Origin: Streptomyces flaveus
GTDB taxonomy: Bacteria; Actinomycetota; Actinomycetes; Streptomycetales; Streptomycetaceae
Direction of reading: 5' to 3'
NCBI RefSeq assembly: GCF_014647675.1
Contig: NZ_BMPQ01000001.1
Span: 709,417 to 773,416, forward strand
Length of the DNA stretch: 64,000 nucleotides
Part shown: piece by piece, positions 43,362-52,641 of the stretch
How the letters are laid out: every line of letters starts with the position of its first letter
Numbering within the stretch: the stretch's first letter is position 1
Position numbers and translations under genes: made by a program
The notes under the pieces: generated by a model
Database searches by the model: none
What the model was told of the DNA's origin: nothing
What the model saw: the letters and a program-made list of their open reading frames with translations, nothing else

Positions 43362-44090
43362 ATGGACATCAACAACTCCGTCGCCCTTGTCACCGGAGCC
43401 AACCGCGGCCTGGGCCGCGCCTTCGCCCAGCGCCTGCTCGAACGGGGCGCCCGCAAGGTCTACGCGACGGCCCGCCGACCCGAGACCGTGGACCTGCCCG
43501 GGGTCGAGGTGCTGCCCCTCGACATCACCGATCCCGCATCCGTGAGGGCCGCCGCCGAGGCCGCCCCGGACGTCTCGCTCCTCATCAACAACGCGGGAAT
43601 CAGTACGGGGACCGACCTGGTGACCGGTTCGCTGGACGCGGTGCGGCTCGAGCTGGAGACCAACATGTTCGGCCACCTGGGAATGAGCCGGGAGTTCGCG
43701 CCGGCGCTCGCCAGGAACGGCGGGGGCGCGATCGTCAACGTCCTCTCCGCCGTGTCGTGGTTCGGGATCAAGGGCGCCAATGCCTACCACCTGAGCAAGG
43801 CCGCCGCCTGGGCCATGACCAACGGCGTCCGCCTGGAGCTCGCCGAGCAGGGCACGCTCGTCACAGCGGTACACCTCGGCCTGGCCGACACCGACATGGC
43901 GGCGGGCTGGCCCGTGGACAAGATCGCTCCGTCGGACCTGGCCGACGCGGCGCTCGACGGTGTCGAGGCGGGCTCCGCCGAGGTCCTCGCCGACCAGTGG
44001 AGTCGGGACGTCAAGTCCCGTCTGCCGCTGGCGCCGGAAGAGTTCAACGCCGCAATGGACCGCGCCCTGGCGGCGCTGATGGCGGCCTGA
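43362..44090 (+). CDS. short-chain dehydrogenase/reductase (classical SDR)
   Basis: 242 residues from ATG 43362. The Rossmann motif is TGANRGLG (11-18), with D52-I-T and NNAG; the catalytic Ser sits in NVLSAVSWFG and Tyr-x3-Lys is YHLSK. The cofactor is likely NADP(H) from the Arg-rich ARR motif after the second strand. There is no Shine-Dalgarno sequence, in agreement with a leaderless transcript. The MerR gene is divergent. The substrate is unknown; such pairs often detoxify aldehydes or quinones. Confidence 0.9.
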   Translation: MDINNSVALVTGANRGLGRAFAQRLLERGARKVYATARRPETVDLPGVEVLPLDITDPASVRAAAEAAPDVSLLINNAGISTGTDLVTGSLDAVRLELETNMFGHLGMSREFAPALARNGGGAIVNVLSAVSWFGIKGANAYHLSKAAAWAMTNGVRLELAEQGTLVTAVHLGLADTDMAAGWPVDKIAPSDLADAALDGVEAGSAEVLADQWSRDVKSRLPLAPEEFNAAMDRALAALMAA

Positions 44091-44173
44091 GGGGCCCCTC
44101 GGGCTGCACGGACTTCGGTCGGCTGCTTCTCCATCGGTCTCTCGAAGTCGGTCTCTCGAACTCCTCTGCTTGA

Positions 44174-44524
44174 GGTTGAACTCGTGGTGTCGTGTCGCTG
44201 ATCAGGCGGGTCCGATGGTCAGGCCGGTCTCGGCGAGGCAGCCGCCTATGAGGTGACTGCGGTACTGAATGAGACGTAAGCCGCGTCGGATGCGCTGGTC
44301 GAGGTGTTCGGGGGTACTGAAGGCGACGTTGGAGAGCCATCCGCGTCGCAGGAGAGACCAGATGCCTTCGACGGGGTTGAGGTCGGGTGCGTAGGGCGGC
44401 AGGTGGTAGATGGTCAGCCACTCTCGGGCCGCCGAGCTGCTGCCGTTCGGCGGTCAGCCCGCCCCCTTGCGGATACCGCGGCCGACGGCCAGCCGTCAGC
44501 CCCTACGACACCACGAGTTCAACC
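44174..44524. mobile_element. internally deleted IS630-family element with 20-bp terminal inverted repeats
   Basis: Perfect inverted repeats at 44174-44193 (GGTTGAACTCGTGGTGTCGT) and 44505-44524 enclose 311 bp. The interior contains only the C-terminal end of an IS630-type DDE transposase (44202-44432, minus strand), followed by unrelated-looking sequence to the right repeat. Normal elements are about 1.1 kb, so roughly 750 bp is missing. The remnant could still move in trans if a full copy exists elsewhere in the genome. Confidence 0.78.
44202..44432 (-). pseudogene. IS630-family transposase, C-terminal fragment
   Basis: Reading on the minus strand gives AAREWLTIYHLPPYAPDLNP, VEGIWSLLRRGWLSN and a terminus ...GGCLAETGLTIGPA. 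The YAPDLNPVEGIW motif holds the last acidic residue of the DDE triad in IS630 transposases. No start codon or upstream catalytic domain remains. Confidence 0.85.
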
Positions 44525-44700
44525 ACAGTAGTTAGTCAGGGTCTGTCTCTCTGATCACGAGAGGAGAGACAGACCCGGCCGGGACGATCCGTCCCCACCC
44601 CCGCTCAACCGACCGCCGGCATCGTTTGGGCGTTGCCGCACTAGGAGAACCGGACCTCCTGGTCGAGGTCGAAGCCACCGCGGTCCTCGCATAGCCGCAG
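44433..44700. other. noncoding DNA between IS remnant and acyltransferase gene
   Basis: No gene. It contains the right end of the IS remnant, the hairpin at 44539-44576, and about 120 bp of unremarkable GC-rich sequence. Confidence 0.5.
44539..44576 (-). terminator. terminator of the mat-type operon
   Basis: GGGTCTGTCTCTC / GAGAGACAGACCC, a perfect 13-bp stem with a 12-nt loop, 125 nt past the acyltransferase stop. Confidence 0.65.
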
Positions 44701-46227
44701 CTACCGCGCCCGGGCCCGCCCTCGCGACCCAGATCCAGACCCCGACCGCCCCCGACTCCCGCCCTTCTTCGCCCCATCCGGCCAAAGCCGAGGCGCCCGC
44801 TTCGCCGCCAAGTCCTCGACCCACCCCACGCCCACGATCATCAGGCCGATCAACGGCCATACCAGGACGAACATCCAGAGGGTGTACGTCGTGGTCAGGG
44901 CGTCGCTCAAGGAATCGTCCATGAAGGGAAGTTCGTAGAAGCGGTCCAGGAGAGGGACCGTCGCCATGATCAGCAGGTTGTGCCAGAGGTAGATCGTCAC
45001 TGCGCGGTTGTTGGAGAGCGTGATCAGCCTGTCCCAGCGGGCCAGGCGGCCCGGAAGGGTCTGCCAGGACGGGGAGTACTGGAGCAGGATCGCGACGAAG
45101 CCCAGGGACCAGGTGGCCTGGGCCAGGGGGATGTCGTTCAGGTTCCAGCCGTCGGGGCCCAGGTGGCCCGAGGCCCACCACAGGCCGAAGGCCATCAGGA
45201 GGGAGGCGACGGAGACCACCGCGTAGCGCGGGATCTTCTTCAGTACGCCCTCCTGGTGGGCCATGCCCAGGATCCAGCAGCTGCCGTAGACCGCGAAGTC
45301 CGTTACCGCGTTGCCCGTTTCGCCGGGGATCTCCACAAGTCCCGTGCCTACCACCGCCGTCAGCGCCAGCGGGGCCAACAGTGTTGCCCACGGGACCCGG
45401 CGGAACGCCCACAGCAGCAGCGGGGAGGCGATCACGAACCAGAGGTACGCGCGCAGGTACCAGAGCGGGCCCGCTGCCTGCTCCGCCCAAGTCTGTTCCA
45501 GCACGCCCGACTCGGAGCCGATCTGCCACGGGTAGGGCGGGGCGCCGATCGGGATGACGTAGTTGACCAGGCCCAGCCAGCCCAGGCCGCCGTCGTCCTT
45601 GGACGGGTTCCAGCCGCCCACGAACATCATCGCGAGCACGACCGCGCTGAACGCCCAGAGCGGCGGCAGCAGTCGGCGGACACGGCCGCGGATCACACCC
45701 CACGCCGGGCGGCTCAGCGAGCGCGCCATCAGGGCGCCCGCCAGCGCGAACATCACGCCCATCGACGGGAAGACAACCGTCAGCCAGGCCCAGCCGAAGA
45801 TGTGGTAGACGACCACGCGGACCAGGGCGATGGAGCGGAGAAGATCGAGATAGCGGTCACGGCCCGGACGGGTCGGCGACGGTTTGGTCGATGCCTTGGT
45901 CCTGGTATCGGACGGGGCCTCGGCGGCCAGTACCGCTGCCGCCTCCGGCACCTCCCGCAGAGGCTGCGTCTCCTCCCACCTCTGCTGCGGAACCGCCTGC
46001 GTGGCCTGGGCCTGGGGAGCGTGCGGAACGTACCCATTCCCGTACGACTGCCCGGGCATCTCCCCGTACGACTGTCCGGGTGTCTCCCCGTACGACCGCC
46101 CGGGCATCTCCCCGTTCGGCTGCCCGTACGTCTCCTCATACGACGTCCAGTACGAGTTCTCGTACGGCGACGCACCCGCCCCCGTGCCCTCCCCCGTGTC
46201 CGCCCCTTCTCTGTACCCCTGCGTCAT
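44701..46227 (-). CDS. acyltransferase 3 family membrane protein of the mat operon
   Basis: 508 residues. The first 125 are low complexity with tandem PGxSYGE repeats (MPGRSYGETPGQSYGEMPGQ). An acyltransferase-3 membrane domain with about ten helices follows, beginning RDRYLDLLRSIALVRVVVYH, which carries the Arg and His expected at the active site of this family, and later NNRAVTIYLWHNLL. The C-terminal tail is Arg/Gly rich. The ATG overlaps the stop of the glycosyltransferase gene, so it is likely to decorate the polysaccharide made by that enzyme with acyl groups. Confidence 0.85.
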   Translation of the reverse strand: MTQGYREGADTGEGTGAGASPYENSYWTSYEETYGQPNGEMPGRSYGETPGQSYGEMPGQSYGNGYVPHAPQAQATQAVPQQRWEETQPLREVPEAAAVLAAEAPSDTRTKASTKPSPTRPGRDRYLDLLRSIALVRVVVYHIFGWAWLTVVFPSMGVMFALAGALMARSLSRPAWGVIRGRVRRLLPPLWAFSAVVLAMMFVGGWNPSKDDGGLGWLGLVNYVIPIGAPPYPWQIGSESGVLEQTWAEQAAGPLWYLRAYLWFVIASPLLLWAFRRVPWATLLAPLALTAVVGTGLVEIPGETGNAVTDFAVYGSCWILGMAHQEGVLKKIPRYAVVSVASLLMAFGLWWASGHLGPDGWNLNDIPLAQATWSLGFVAILLQYSPSWQTLPGRLARWDRLITLSNNRAVTIYLWHNLLIMATVPLLDRFYELPFMDDSLSDALTTTYTLWMFVLVWPLIGLMIVGVGWVEDLAAKRAPRLWPDGAKKGGSRGRSGSGSGSRGRARAR

Positions 46228-48434
46228 CCCACCGGCCTCCGCTCATCCCCACGCGCCGCCCGCTGCCCGGGCACCGCACCAGGAGCCGAGCCGCCCGGCG
46301 CCGACCCCACCACCCCCGTGCGCCGCAGCTTCTGCCAGCGCAGCCGGCCGCCGGTGAGGGCGGTGATCCAGGACTGGAGGAGGACGACGTACATGAGCTG
46401 GCGGTAGAGGAGCTGCTGCAACGGCAGCGAGATGAGATGGGTCATGCGTTCGCGGTCGAGGCGAAAGGCGTACGCCGCGCAGACCGCCTGGATGGCCAGG
46501 ACGCCCAGCCAGGCGCCGATCGTCTTTCCGGTGGGGCCGAAGACGAGGCCGTACAGGAGGAACACGTCGATCAGGGGGGCCAGCAGCGGTGCCACCACCA
46601 TGAACAGGGAGACCAGCGGCATGCCCACGCGGCCGAAGCGGCCTGAGGGGCCCTTCTCGATGATCGAGCGGCGGTGCTTCCAGATCGCCTGCATCGTGCC
46701 GTACGACCAGCGGTAGCGCTGGGACCACAGCTGCTGGACGGATTCCGGTGCTTCGGTCCAGGCGCGGGCGTTCTCCGCGTACACGACGCGCCAGCCGTCG
46801 CGGTGCATCGCCATCGTGATGTCCGTGTCCTCGGCGAGCGTGTCGTCGCTCATGCCGCCGACGCGTTCCAGGGCGGAGCGCCGGAAGGCTCCGACCGCGC
46901 CCGGGATGGTCGGCATGCAGTTCAGGATGTCGTACATACGGCGGTCGAGGTTGAAGCCCATCACGTACTCGATGTGCTGCCAGGCTCCGATGAGGGAGTC
47001 CTTGTTGCCGACCTTCGCGTTGCCGGCCACCGCGCCCACGCTCGGGTCGGCGAAGGGCTGGACGAGTTCGCCCACCGTCGCCGGTTCGAAGACCGTGTCG
47101 CCGTCCATCATCACGATGAGGTCGTAACGGGCGTTGGCGATACCGCGGTTGAGCGCGGCGGGCTTGCCCGCGTTGAGCTGGCGCACGACGCGTACGTTCG
47201 GCAGGCGCAGGCCCTCCACGATGCGGGCCGTGCCGTCGCTCGAACCGTCGTCGATGACGATGACCTCGATGGGATGCTCGCTGGCCATCAGCGAACGCAC
47301 CGTGTTCTCGATGCACTTGGCTTCGTTGTACGCGGGGACCAGCACCGACACCGGTTCGGTGATCGGTCCGCGGGGGCCCCAGCGGAAGTCCTTGCGGCGT
47401 ACCCGGCGGGCGTGGACGACGGAGAGCAGGAGCATCAGGCCGAAGCGGACGAAGACCAGGACACCGATGATCGCGAGGCCGACGACGAGGACGCTGGTGA
47501 TCTTCTCCGAGGCCTGGACCGCGTACACCCACGCCTTGCCCTTCCACAGCTCGAGGCCGGTGACCTTGGTGTGGGCGCTCTGTGCGCCGAGAGCCTTGGT
47601 GAGGTTCTCGAACCGGTAGCCCTTGTCCTTCATCTGGGGCAGGAACTTGTCGAGCGCGGTGACGGTCTGCGAGCGGTCGCCACCGGAGTCGTGCATCAGG
47701 ACGATCGCGCCCTTGCCGCCCTTGGGCGTGGCGTTGCGGATGATCTCGTCGACGCCGGGCCTGCGCCAGTCCTCGCTGTCGGCGTTGTTGACGATGGTGA
47801 TGTAGCCCTGGCTTCCGATGTACTCGGTGACCGGCCAGGTCTTGTTGTCCATGGCGCCGGCGGAGGAGGAGTACGGCGGCCTGAAGAGCGAGGAACGGAT
47901 GCCCGCCGCGCCCGCGAGCGCCAGCTGGTTCTGGGAGAGCTCCCAGTCGATGCGGCGCTTGGACTGGAGGGAGAGGTCGGGGTGGTTGAAGGTGTGCAGG
48001 CCGATCTCGTGGCCCTCGTCGACCATGCGCTGGACGAGGTCCGGATAGCGCGAGGCCATGGTGCCGGTGATGAAGAACACCGCGTGCGCGTCGTGCTTCT
48101 TCAGCACGTCGAGGATCTGGGGTGTCCACTCGGGGTGCGGACCGTCGTCGAAGGTGAGGACCATACGACGCTCCAGTACGTCCCGGCTCTCGGTGCCGTC
48201 ACGACGGGTGTCGATGACCGGGCCGCCCTTCAGGACCTCCTCCGGGACCCGGTCGGACGCCGCGGGGGAATTGATGCGGTAGTCCGCGAGGATCTCGCTG
48301 TGGACGAAGCCGCGCAGCATCAGCATCGCCATCAGGGCGACGAGGATGAGCGAGGGCAGCAGGTAGCGCATGGGCAGGCGACGACGACGTACTGCGCCGG
48401 AGGCCTTGGTGCGACGGCTGGAGCGAGATGCCAT
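46224..48434 (-). CDS. matB: fused polysaccharide deacetylase / family 2 glycosyltransferase (MatB type)
   Basis: 736 residues. A basic cytoplasmic N-terminus and one helix (23-44) lead to an extracytoplasmic NodB-type deacetylase domain: TFDDGPHPEWT (94-104), HTFNHPD (147-153), RPPYSS (185-190), VLMHDSGG. After a second helix (about 312-340) comes a processive GT2 domain: VIDDGSSDGT, MMDGDT (443-448), EDTDIT (535-540) and QRYRW (572-576), then C-terminal helices. In S. lividans and S. coelicolor MatAB makes a poly-beta-1,6-GlcNAc-like polymer needed for pellet formation and adhesion. It is coupled to both neighbours by overlaps. Confidence 0.9.
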   Translation of the reverse strand: MASRSSRRTKASGAVRRRRLPMRYLLPSLILVALMAMLMLRGFVHSEILADYRINSPAASDRVPEEVLKGGPVIDTRRDGTESRDVLERRMVLTFDDGPHPEWTPQILDVLKKHDAHAVFFITGTMASRYPDLVQRMVDEGHEIGLHTFNHPDLSLQSKRRIDWELSQNQLALAGAAGIRSSLFRPPYSSSAGAMDNKTWPVTEYIGSQGYITIVNNADSEDWRRPGVDEIIRNATPKGGKGAIVLMHDSGGDRSQTVTALDKFLPQMKDKGYRFENLTKALGAQSAHTKVTGLELWKGKAWVYAVQASEKITSVLVVGLAIIGVLVFVRFGLMLLLSVVHARRVRRKDFRWGPRGPITEPVSVLVPAYNEAKCIENTVRSLMASEHPIEVIVIDDGSSDGTARIVEGLRLPNVRVVRQLNAGKPAALNRGIANARYDLIVMMDGDTVFEPATVGELVQPFADPSVGAVAGNAKVGNKDSLIGAWQHIEYVMGFNLDRRMYDILNCMPTIPGAVGAFRRSALERVGGMSDDTLAEDTDITMAMHRDGWRVVYAENARAWTEAPESVQQLWSQRYRWSYGTMQAIWKHRRSIIEKGPSGRFGRVGMPLVSLFMVVAPLLAPLIDVFLLYGLVFGPTGKTIGAWLGVLAIQAVCAAYAFRLDRERMTHLISLPLQQLLYRQLMYVVLLQSWITALTGGRLRWQKLRRTGVVGSAPGGSAPGAVPGQRAARGDERRPVG

Positions 48435-49366
48435 CAGAGGATGATCTCCGGGGAAGACGGGGCGGGGGGCTGCTCGATGACATCGACCGGATCGACGTCG
48501 ATCACGCCGATCGGCTCGACGTCGATGACGCCGATCGGGTCCACGGGGTTCACGCCGCCCGCCGGCGGCGCGCCGGCGACGGGGTCACCCTCTGCCGGGG
48601 GATCGGCCGGGGGGTCCTCGCTCGGCACCGGGTCCGGGTCCGGAGTCGGTGTCGTGGGCTCAACGGTGGGGTCGTCGGTGGGGTCGGGCTCGGCCGGCGG
48701 GTCGTCGGTCGGGTCCGGCTCCGTGGCAGGGTCCGAGGGCTTGGGCTCGGTGGGCTCGTCCGACTCCGAGGGGCTGGCCGATGTACTCGGCAAGGGGTCG
48801 ACGCCCGGTACCGAGGGCGTACCGGGGTCGACCGTCGGGTTCAGCCCGGAGCCGGGGTTCGCCGTGTCGGACGGTTCCGGGGACGCGGGCGGCAGCGTCG
48901 GGGATTCGACCCTGCTGGCCGGCTTGTCCTCCTTGCCCGGCACCGGGAGCCAGGGCGCGCTGGAGTTGCCCGACAGCAGCGTGGCGACGATGACGACGGC
49001 GTACACCGCGCAGGCGATGCCGACGGCCATGCCGATACGGCGGTATCTGCGGCTGCGTCGGCCCGTCTCGTCGACGAAGACCGGGCCGTCCGTACCCTCC
49101 TGGACGCCCTGCGCACCCCGAGGCCTCTTGGCCTGCTGGACCAGCCAGTCCTCCAGGTGCGCGCCGGCGACGTCGAGCTGGACCGTGACCTCGTCCGGGT
49201 CATGAGCATGCTCGAACTCCGGAACGGGTGGCGGGGCGAACTGCCGGGTCTCGCCTATGTCTCGGCTGTCGCCTGAGGGCCAGCCGTCGCCGCTGTCCTG
49301 CTCATCGCCTATGTGACGGTCGTTGTCGCTGTCGTCGCCGTCTCGGCTGTCTCGCTGTTTGGGCAT
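48434..49366 (-). CDS. matA: membrane-anchored Pro/Asp/Thr-rich stalk protein (MatA position)
   Basis: 310 residues from ATG 49366; a GTG at 49501 with GGGGGA upstream is an alternative start. The cytoplasmic part is polar and acidic with VTVQLDVAGAHLEDWLVQQA, one helix follows (IGMAVGIACAVYAVVIVATL), and the outer 180 residues are Pro/Ser/Thr/Asp repeats (EPDPTDDPPAEPDPTDDP) ending in alternating PIGVIDVEP units. The stop overlaps the matB ATG (TGATG). Name by position and coupling; no enzyme motif is visible. It may span the wall or help export or tether the polymer. Confidence 0.72.
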   Translation of the reverse strand: MPKQRDSRDGDDSDNDRHIGDEQDSGDGWPSGDSRDIGETRQFAPPPVPEFEHAHDPDEVTVQLDVAGAHLEDWLVQQAKRPRGAQGVQEGTDGPVFVDETGRRSRRYRRIGMAVGIACAVYAVVIVATLLSGNSSAPWLPVPGKEDKPASRVESPTLPPASPEPSDTANPGSGLNPTVDPGTPSVPGVDPLPSTSASPSESDEPTEPKPSDPATEPDPTDDPPAEPDPTDDPTVEPTTPTPDPDPVPSEDPPADPPAEGDPVAGAPPAGGVNPVDPIGVIDVEPIGVIDVDPVDVIEQPPAPSSPEIIL

Positions 49367-49660
49367 GGATATATCGCCAGAACCATCATGAAACGAATCC
49401 CCCGCATCTACACGGGTCGACGGATCGGCTCCGCCTCTGTTCGGCCGGTCGGTATGCCCTCCAGCCAGTTGGGCGTTTTCCCGCCACTTTTCCACGCGCA
49501 CGTACGTCCCCCTACGGAACTGATCGGGCGCGTACGAGTCCGGGCACTACGTACCTGTTTGTCCGGATCGAGTCCCCACCCGATCCAGGCGCCCCCCTAT
49601 TACCACACTGCACCCGGCCCATGAATGTATCGCACGTGGGAGTTGTGTGCGGTCCACGTG

Positions 49661-50650
49661 TCAGGTGCGTTGCGTCATGATGCGCTCATCCGTGGCCGGA
49701 ATCCACCCATCGGCCGGCCGCCGGAGCCACCCCTCCGCCTCCGCCAGCTCCGAGGCAGCGGCACGGAGCGCCTCCATCGCCGGGTGCAGCAGCCCTTTTT
49801 TCCACACGAGTGACACAGGCGACAGGGGTACGGGATCGACGAGAGGCCTCTGTATCGATTTGGGCATGGCCGGAAAATCCACCACCACCAGGACGGGGTT
49901 CCGCCACTTGGCCATGACCCGCTGGAACTCCTGGGCCCCTACGGCGAGCGGCGCGGGCGGCGCGATTTCGATGCCGCGCCCCTCGAAGAGCTGCCGGGCC
50001 AGGTCGGTCCACTCCGGCGTACGGGGGTTTCCGGCACCGGCGTACACGCGCTCACCCGCCAGCGCGTCCAGCGGGACAACGTCCAGGTCAGCGAGCCGAT
50101 GCCCCTCGGGCAGCACGATCGCCATCGGCTCGTACCGTACGGGCTGCTGCTCCAGGCGTTCGCGGATCGCCGGGTCCAGGCCCGCGAACCGGCCGAAGGA
50201 CGCGTCGAGCCGGCCGGCGAGCAGTTCGGCCGCGGCGCCGGTGAGGCCGCTCTCGAAGCGGGCCATCAGCTCGCAGTCGGGGGCGAGTTCGCGGGCCCGC
50301 GGCAGGATGCGCTCGCCGACCAGACCCGGGCTGTTCACATCCACGAGCAGGGGGCGTTCGGCGTCCGCGGCCCGCCCGAACTCGGCGAGCAGCGCGTCCT
50401 GTGCCTCCAGCACGCGGCGCGCGTACGGGAGCAGCCGCTCACCGTCGGCGGTGAGCGCGACCCGCCGCGTATTGCGTACGAAAAGGTCCGCCTTCAACTC
50501 CCGTTCCAGGCGCCGGACATCACGGCTCAGGGCTTGCTGGGCGACGTACAGCCGGGCGGCGGCGCGGGTGAAGTGGAGCTCCTCGGCGACGGTGAGGAAG
50601 GCGCGGAGGAGTCGGGGGTCGACCGCACCGGGACCAGGGGAAGACGGCAT
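49661..50650 (-). CDS. LysR family transcriptional regulator
   Basis: 329 residues. The N-terminal HTH is DPRLLRAFLTVAEELHFTRAAARLYVAQQALSRDVRRLE (residues 11-49; quoted in part as AEELHFTRAAARLYVAQQAL). The C-terminal periplasmic-binding-like effector domain is intact. It is divergent from an MFS gene 83 bp away, the usual arrangement of a LysR regulator with its target. The effector is not evident. Confidence 0.88.
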   Translation of the reverse strand: MPSSPGPGAVDPRLLRAFLTVAEELHFTRAAARLYVAQQALSRDVRRLERELKADLFVRNTRRVALTADGERLLPYARRVLEAQDALLAEFGRAADAERPLLVDVNSPGLVGERILPRARELAPDCELMARFESGLTGAAAELLAGRLDASFGRFAGLDPAIRERLEQQPVRYEPMAIVLPEGHRLADLDVVPLDALAGERVYAGAGNPRTPEWTDLARQLFEGRGIEIAPPAPLAVGAQEFQRVMAKWRNPVLVVVDFPAMPKSIQRPLVDPVPLSPVSLVWKKGLLHPAMEALRAAASELAEAEGWLRRPADGWIPATDERIMTQRT

Positions 50651-50733
50651 CCGGCGAACTTACAACTCAGATGCGTCAATCGGTACGGAGTAGGTGTTGG
50701 ACCGCTGGTCAGGGCAGCGGCGACGGTTGATTC

Positions 50734-52020
50734 ATGCCGCAACAGCCACCCGAGACACGTCCCGAGATATGTACGGACGCTCCCGCGCAGCCACAGCCGG
50801 AACCAGAGCCCCGGCCCCGCAACCCCTATCTCCGTCTCTTCACCATCCCCGGCACCCGTGCGTTCACGATCGGGAACCTGATCGCTCGCCTCCCCATGGG
50901 CATGTTCAGTATCAGCGCCGTCATCATGATCGCGGGAACGCGGGATTCGTACGCCCTTGCCGGCGCCGTGACGGCGACCGGACTGGCGACGACGGCCGTC
51001 GTCGCGCCCTGGACGGCGCGCCTTGTCGACCGTTACGGGCAGGCGCGGATCGCCGTGCCCGCGACGGCGATCGCGGCGCTGGGCTCGCTCGCGCTGCTGC
51101 TCTGCGTGCGTTACGGGGCGCCCGACTGGACGCTCTTCGCCGCGTACGCCGCGACGGCCACGACGCCCAACACCGGAGGCATGTCGCGGGCTCGCTGGGC
51201 CCATCTGCTGAAGGGCGATCCGGCGGGCCTGCACACCGCGAACTCCTTCGAACAGGCCGCGGACGAGCTGTGTTTCATGCTCGGGCCGGTGCTGGCCGCG
51301 TTCCTGTGCGGGACGTTCTTCCCGGAGGCGGGCACGCTGGTCGGGGTGGTGCTGATGCTGACGGGCGTACTGGTCTTCGCCGCCCAGCGAGCCACGGAGC
51401 CACCGGTGCGGGGTCGTCCTCGTACGACCGCGAAATCCCCGCTGCGCGCACCCGGCATGCCCCCTCTGCTGATCGGGTTCCTCGCCACCGGCGCCGTCTT
51501 CGGGTCGATGGAGGTGGTCACGATCGCGTTCGCTGATGCACACGGGAACAGGTCGGCGGCGGGTGTGATCCTCGCGCTCCAGGCGGCCGGTTCGGGCGCG
51601 GCCGGCCTGCTGTACGGGGTGCTGAAGCCGGCGGGACCGGCCGAGCGGCGCTATCCGTGGAGCCTCGCCACGATGGCCGTCCTCATGTCGGGCCCTCTGC
51701 TGGCCGCCACGCTCACGGGGTCGCTGGTGGTCCTCGCCGGTGCGCTGCTGGTGGCCGGGATGGCGACGGCTCCGACGATGGTCACGGCCATGACGCTGGT
51801 CCAGCACCGCACGCCCGAGGGCCGGTTGAACGAGGGGATGACGCTGGCGGTGACGGGGTTGCTGGGCGGGATCGCGTGTGGTTCGGCGGTCGGTGGGTGG
51901 GTTGTGGAGCGGGTGTCGGCCGCCGCTGGGTACGGGGTCCCGGTCGCGGCGGCTGCGGTCGCTCTGCTGATCGCGCTCATGACGAGGCGACGGGATTGTC
52001 AGACCCTCGTCCTAGGGTGA
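50734..52020 (+). CDS. MFS transporter, LysR-associated
   Basis: 428 residues. A Pro/Glu-rich cytoplasmic tail is followed by about 12 helices; the loop ARLVDRYGQARIAVP stands for the motif A position. There is no conserved substrate signature I can name. It lies 83 bp from the divergent LysR gene and 5 bp upstream of an acetyltransferase gene, so transport and acetylation may serve one compound (self-protection or efflux). Confidence 0.8.
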   Translation: MPQQPPETRPEICTDAPAQPQPEPEPRPRNPYLRLFTIPGTRAFTIGNLIARLPMGMFSISAVIMIAGTRDSYALAGAVTATGLATTAVVAPWTARLVDRYGQARIAVPATAIAALGSLALLLCVRYGAPDWTLFAAYAATATTPNTGGMSRARWAHLLKGDPAGLHTANSFEQAADELCFMLGPVLAAFLCGTFFPEAGTLVGVVLMLTGVLVFAAQRATEPPVRGRPRTTAKSPLRAPGMPPLLIGFLATGAVFGSMEVVTIAFADAHGNRSAAGVILALQAAGSGAAGLLYGVLKPAGPAERRYPWSLATMAVLMSGPLLAATLTGSLVVLAGALLVAGMATAPTMVTAMTLVQHRTPEGRLNEGMTLAVTGLLGGIACGSAVGGWVVERVSAAAGYGVPVAAAAVALLIALMTRRRDCQTLVLG

Positions 52021-52025
52021 CCACC

Positions 52026-52538
52026 ATGGACATCACGGACGCGGGCCAGGTCCGCCTTGAGCCCTGGTCGGAAGACGACTTCTGGCTGCTCCAGAGGACC
52101 AACAGCCCTGAGATGACGGCGCACTTGGGCGGCCCCGAGAGCGAGGAGAAGCTTGCCTCGCGGCATCAGCGCTACCTCGGCCCCGATCGGGGGCAGATGT
52201 ACCGGGTCACGCTGGCGGACACCGGAGAGACGGTGGGCTCGATCGGCTTCTGGGAGCGGGTGTGGCACGGCAGGGCGGTGTGGGAGACGGGGTGGGCCGT
52301 GTTGCCCGAGTTCCAGGGGCGGGGGCTCGCGGCGAAGGCTGCCCGTGCGGTCGCCGAAGCGGCGCGGGCTCTCCGGGAGCATCAGTACCTGCATGCGTTT
52401 CCGAGCGTGGACCATCCCGCGTCGAACGCGGTATGCCGTCGGGCCGGGTTCGAGCTGCTGGGTGAGGCCGAGTTCGAGTACCCGAAGGGCCACTGGATCA
52501 TGTCGAACGACTGGCGGATGGATCTCGGCAGAGGCTGA
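52026..52538 (+). CDS. GNAT family N-acetyltransferase
   Basis: 170 residues from ATG 52026, 5 bp after the MFS stop. It is an RimJ/RimL-like GNAT: VRLEPWSEDDFWLLQRTNSP opening, VGSIGFWERVWHGRAVWETG, then the acetyl-CoA loop VLPEFQGRGLAAKAARAVAE and the C-terminal HPASNAVCRRAGFELLGEAE. The target amine is unknown; coupling to an exporter hints at modification of the transported compound. Confidence 0.88.
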   Translation: MDITDAGQVRLEPWSEDDFWLLQRTNSPEMTAHLGGPESEEKLASRHQRYLGPDRGQMYRVTLADTGETVGSIGFWERVWHGRAVWETGWAVLPEFQGRGLAAKAARAVAEAARALREHQYLHAFPSVDHPASNAVCRRAGFELLGEAEFEYPKGHWIMSNDWRMDLGRG

Positions 52539-52641
52539 AGAGGAAGAAGAGGAAGAGGCTGACGACCGAACGCCACCCCCACTTCACGCCAATCCACGCC
52601 CACCCCATTGACGCGCCCGCAGCCCCCACATACCTTCCCTC

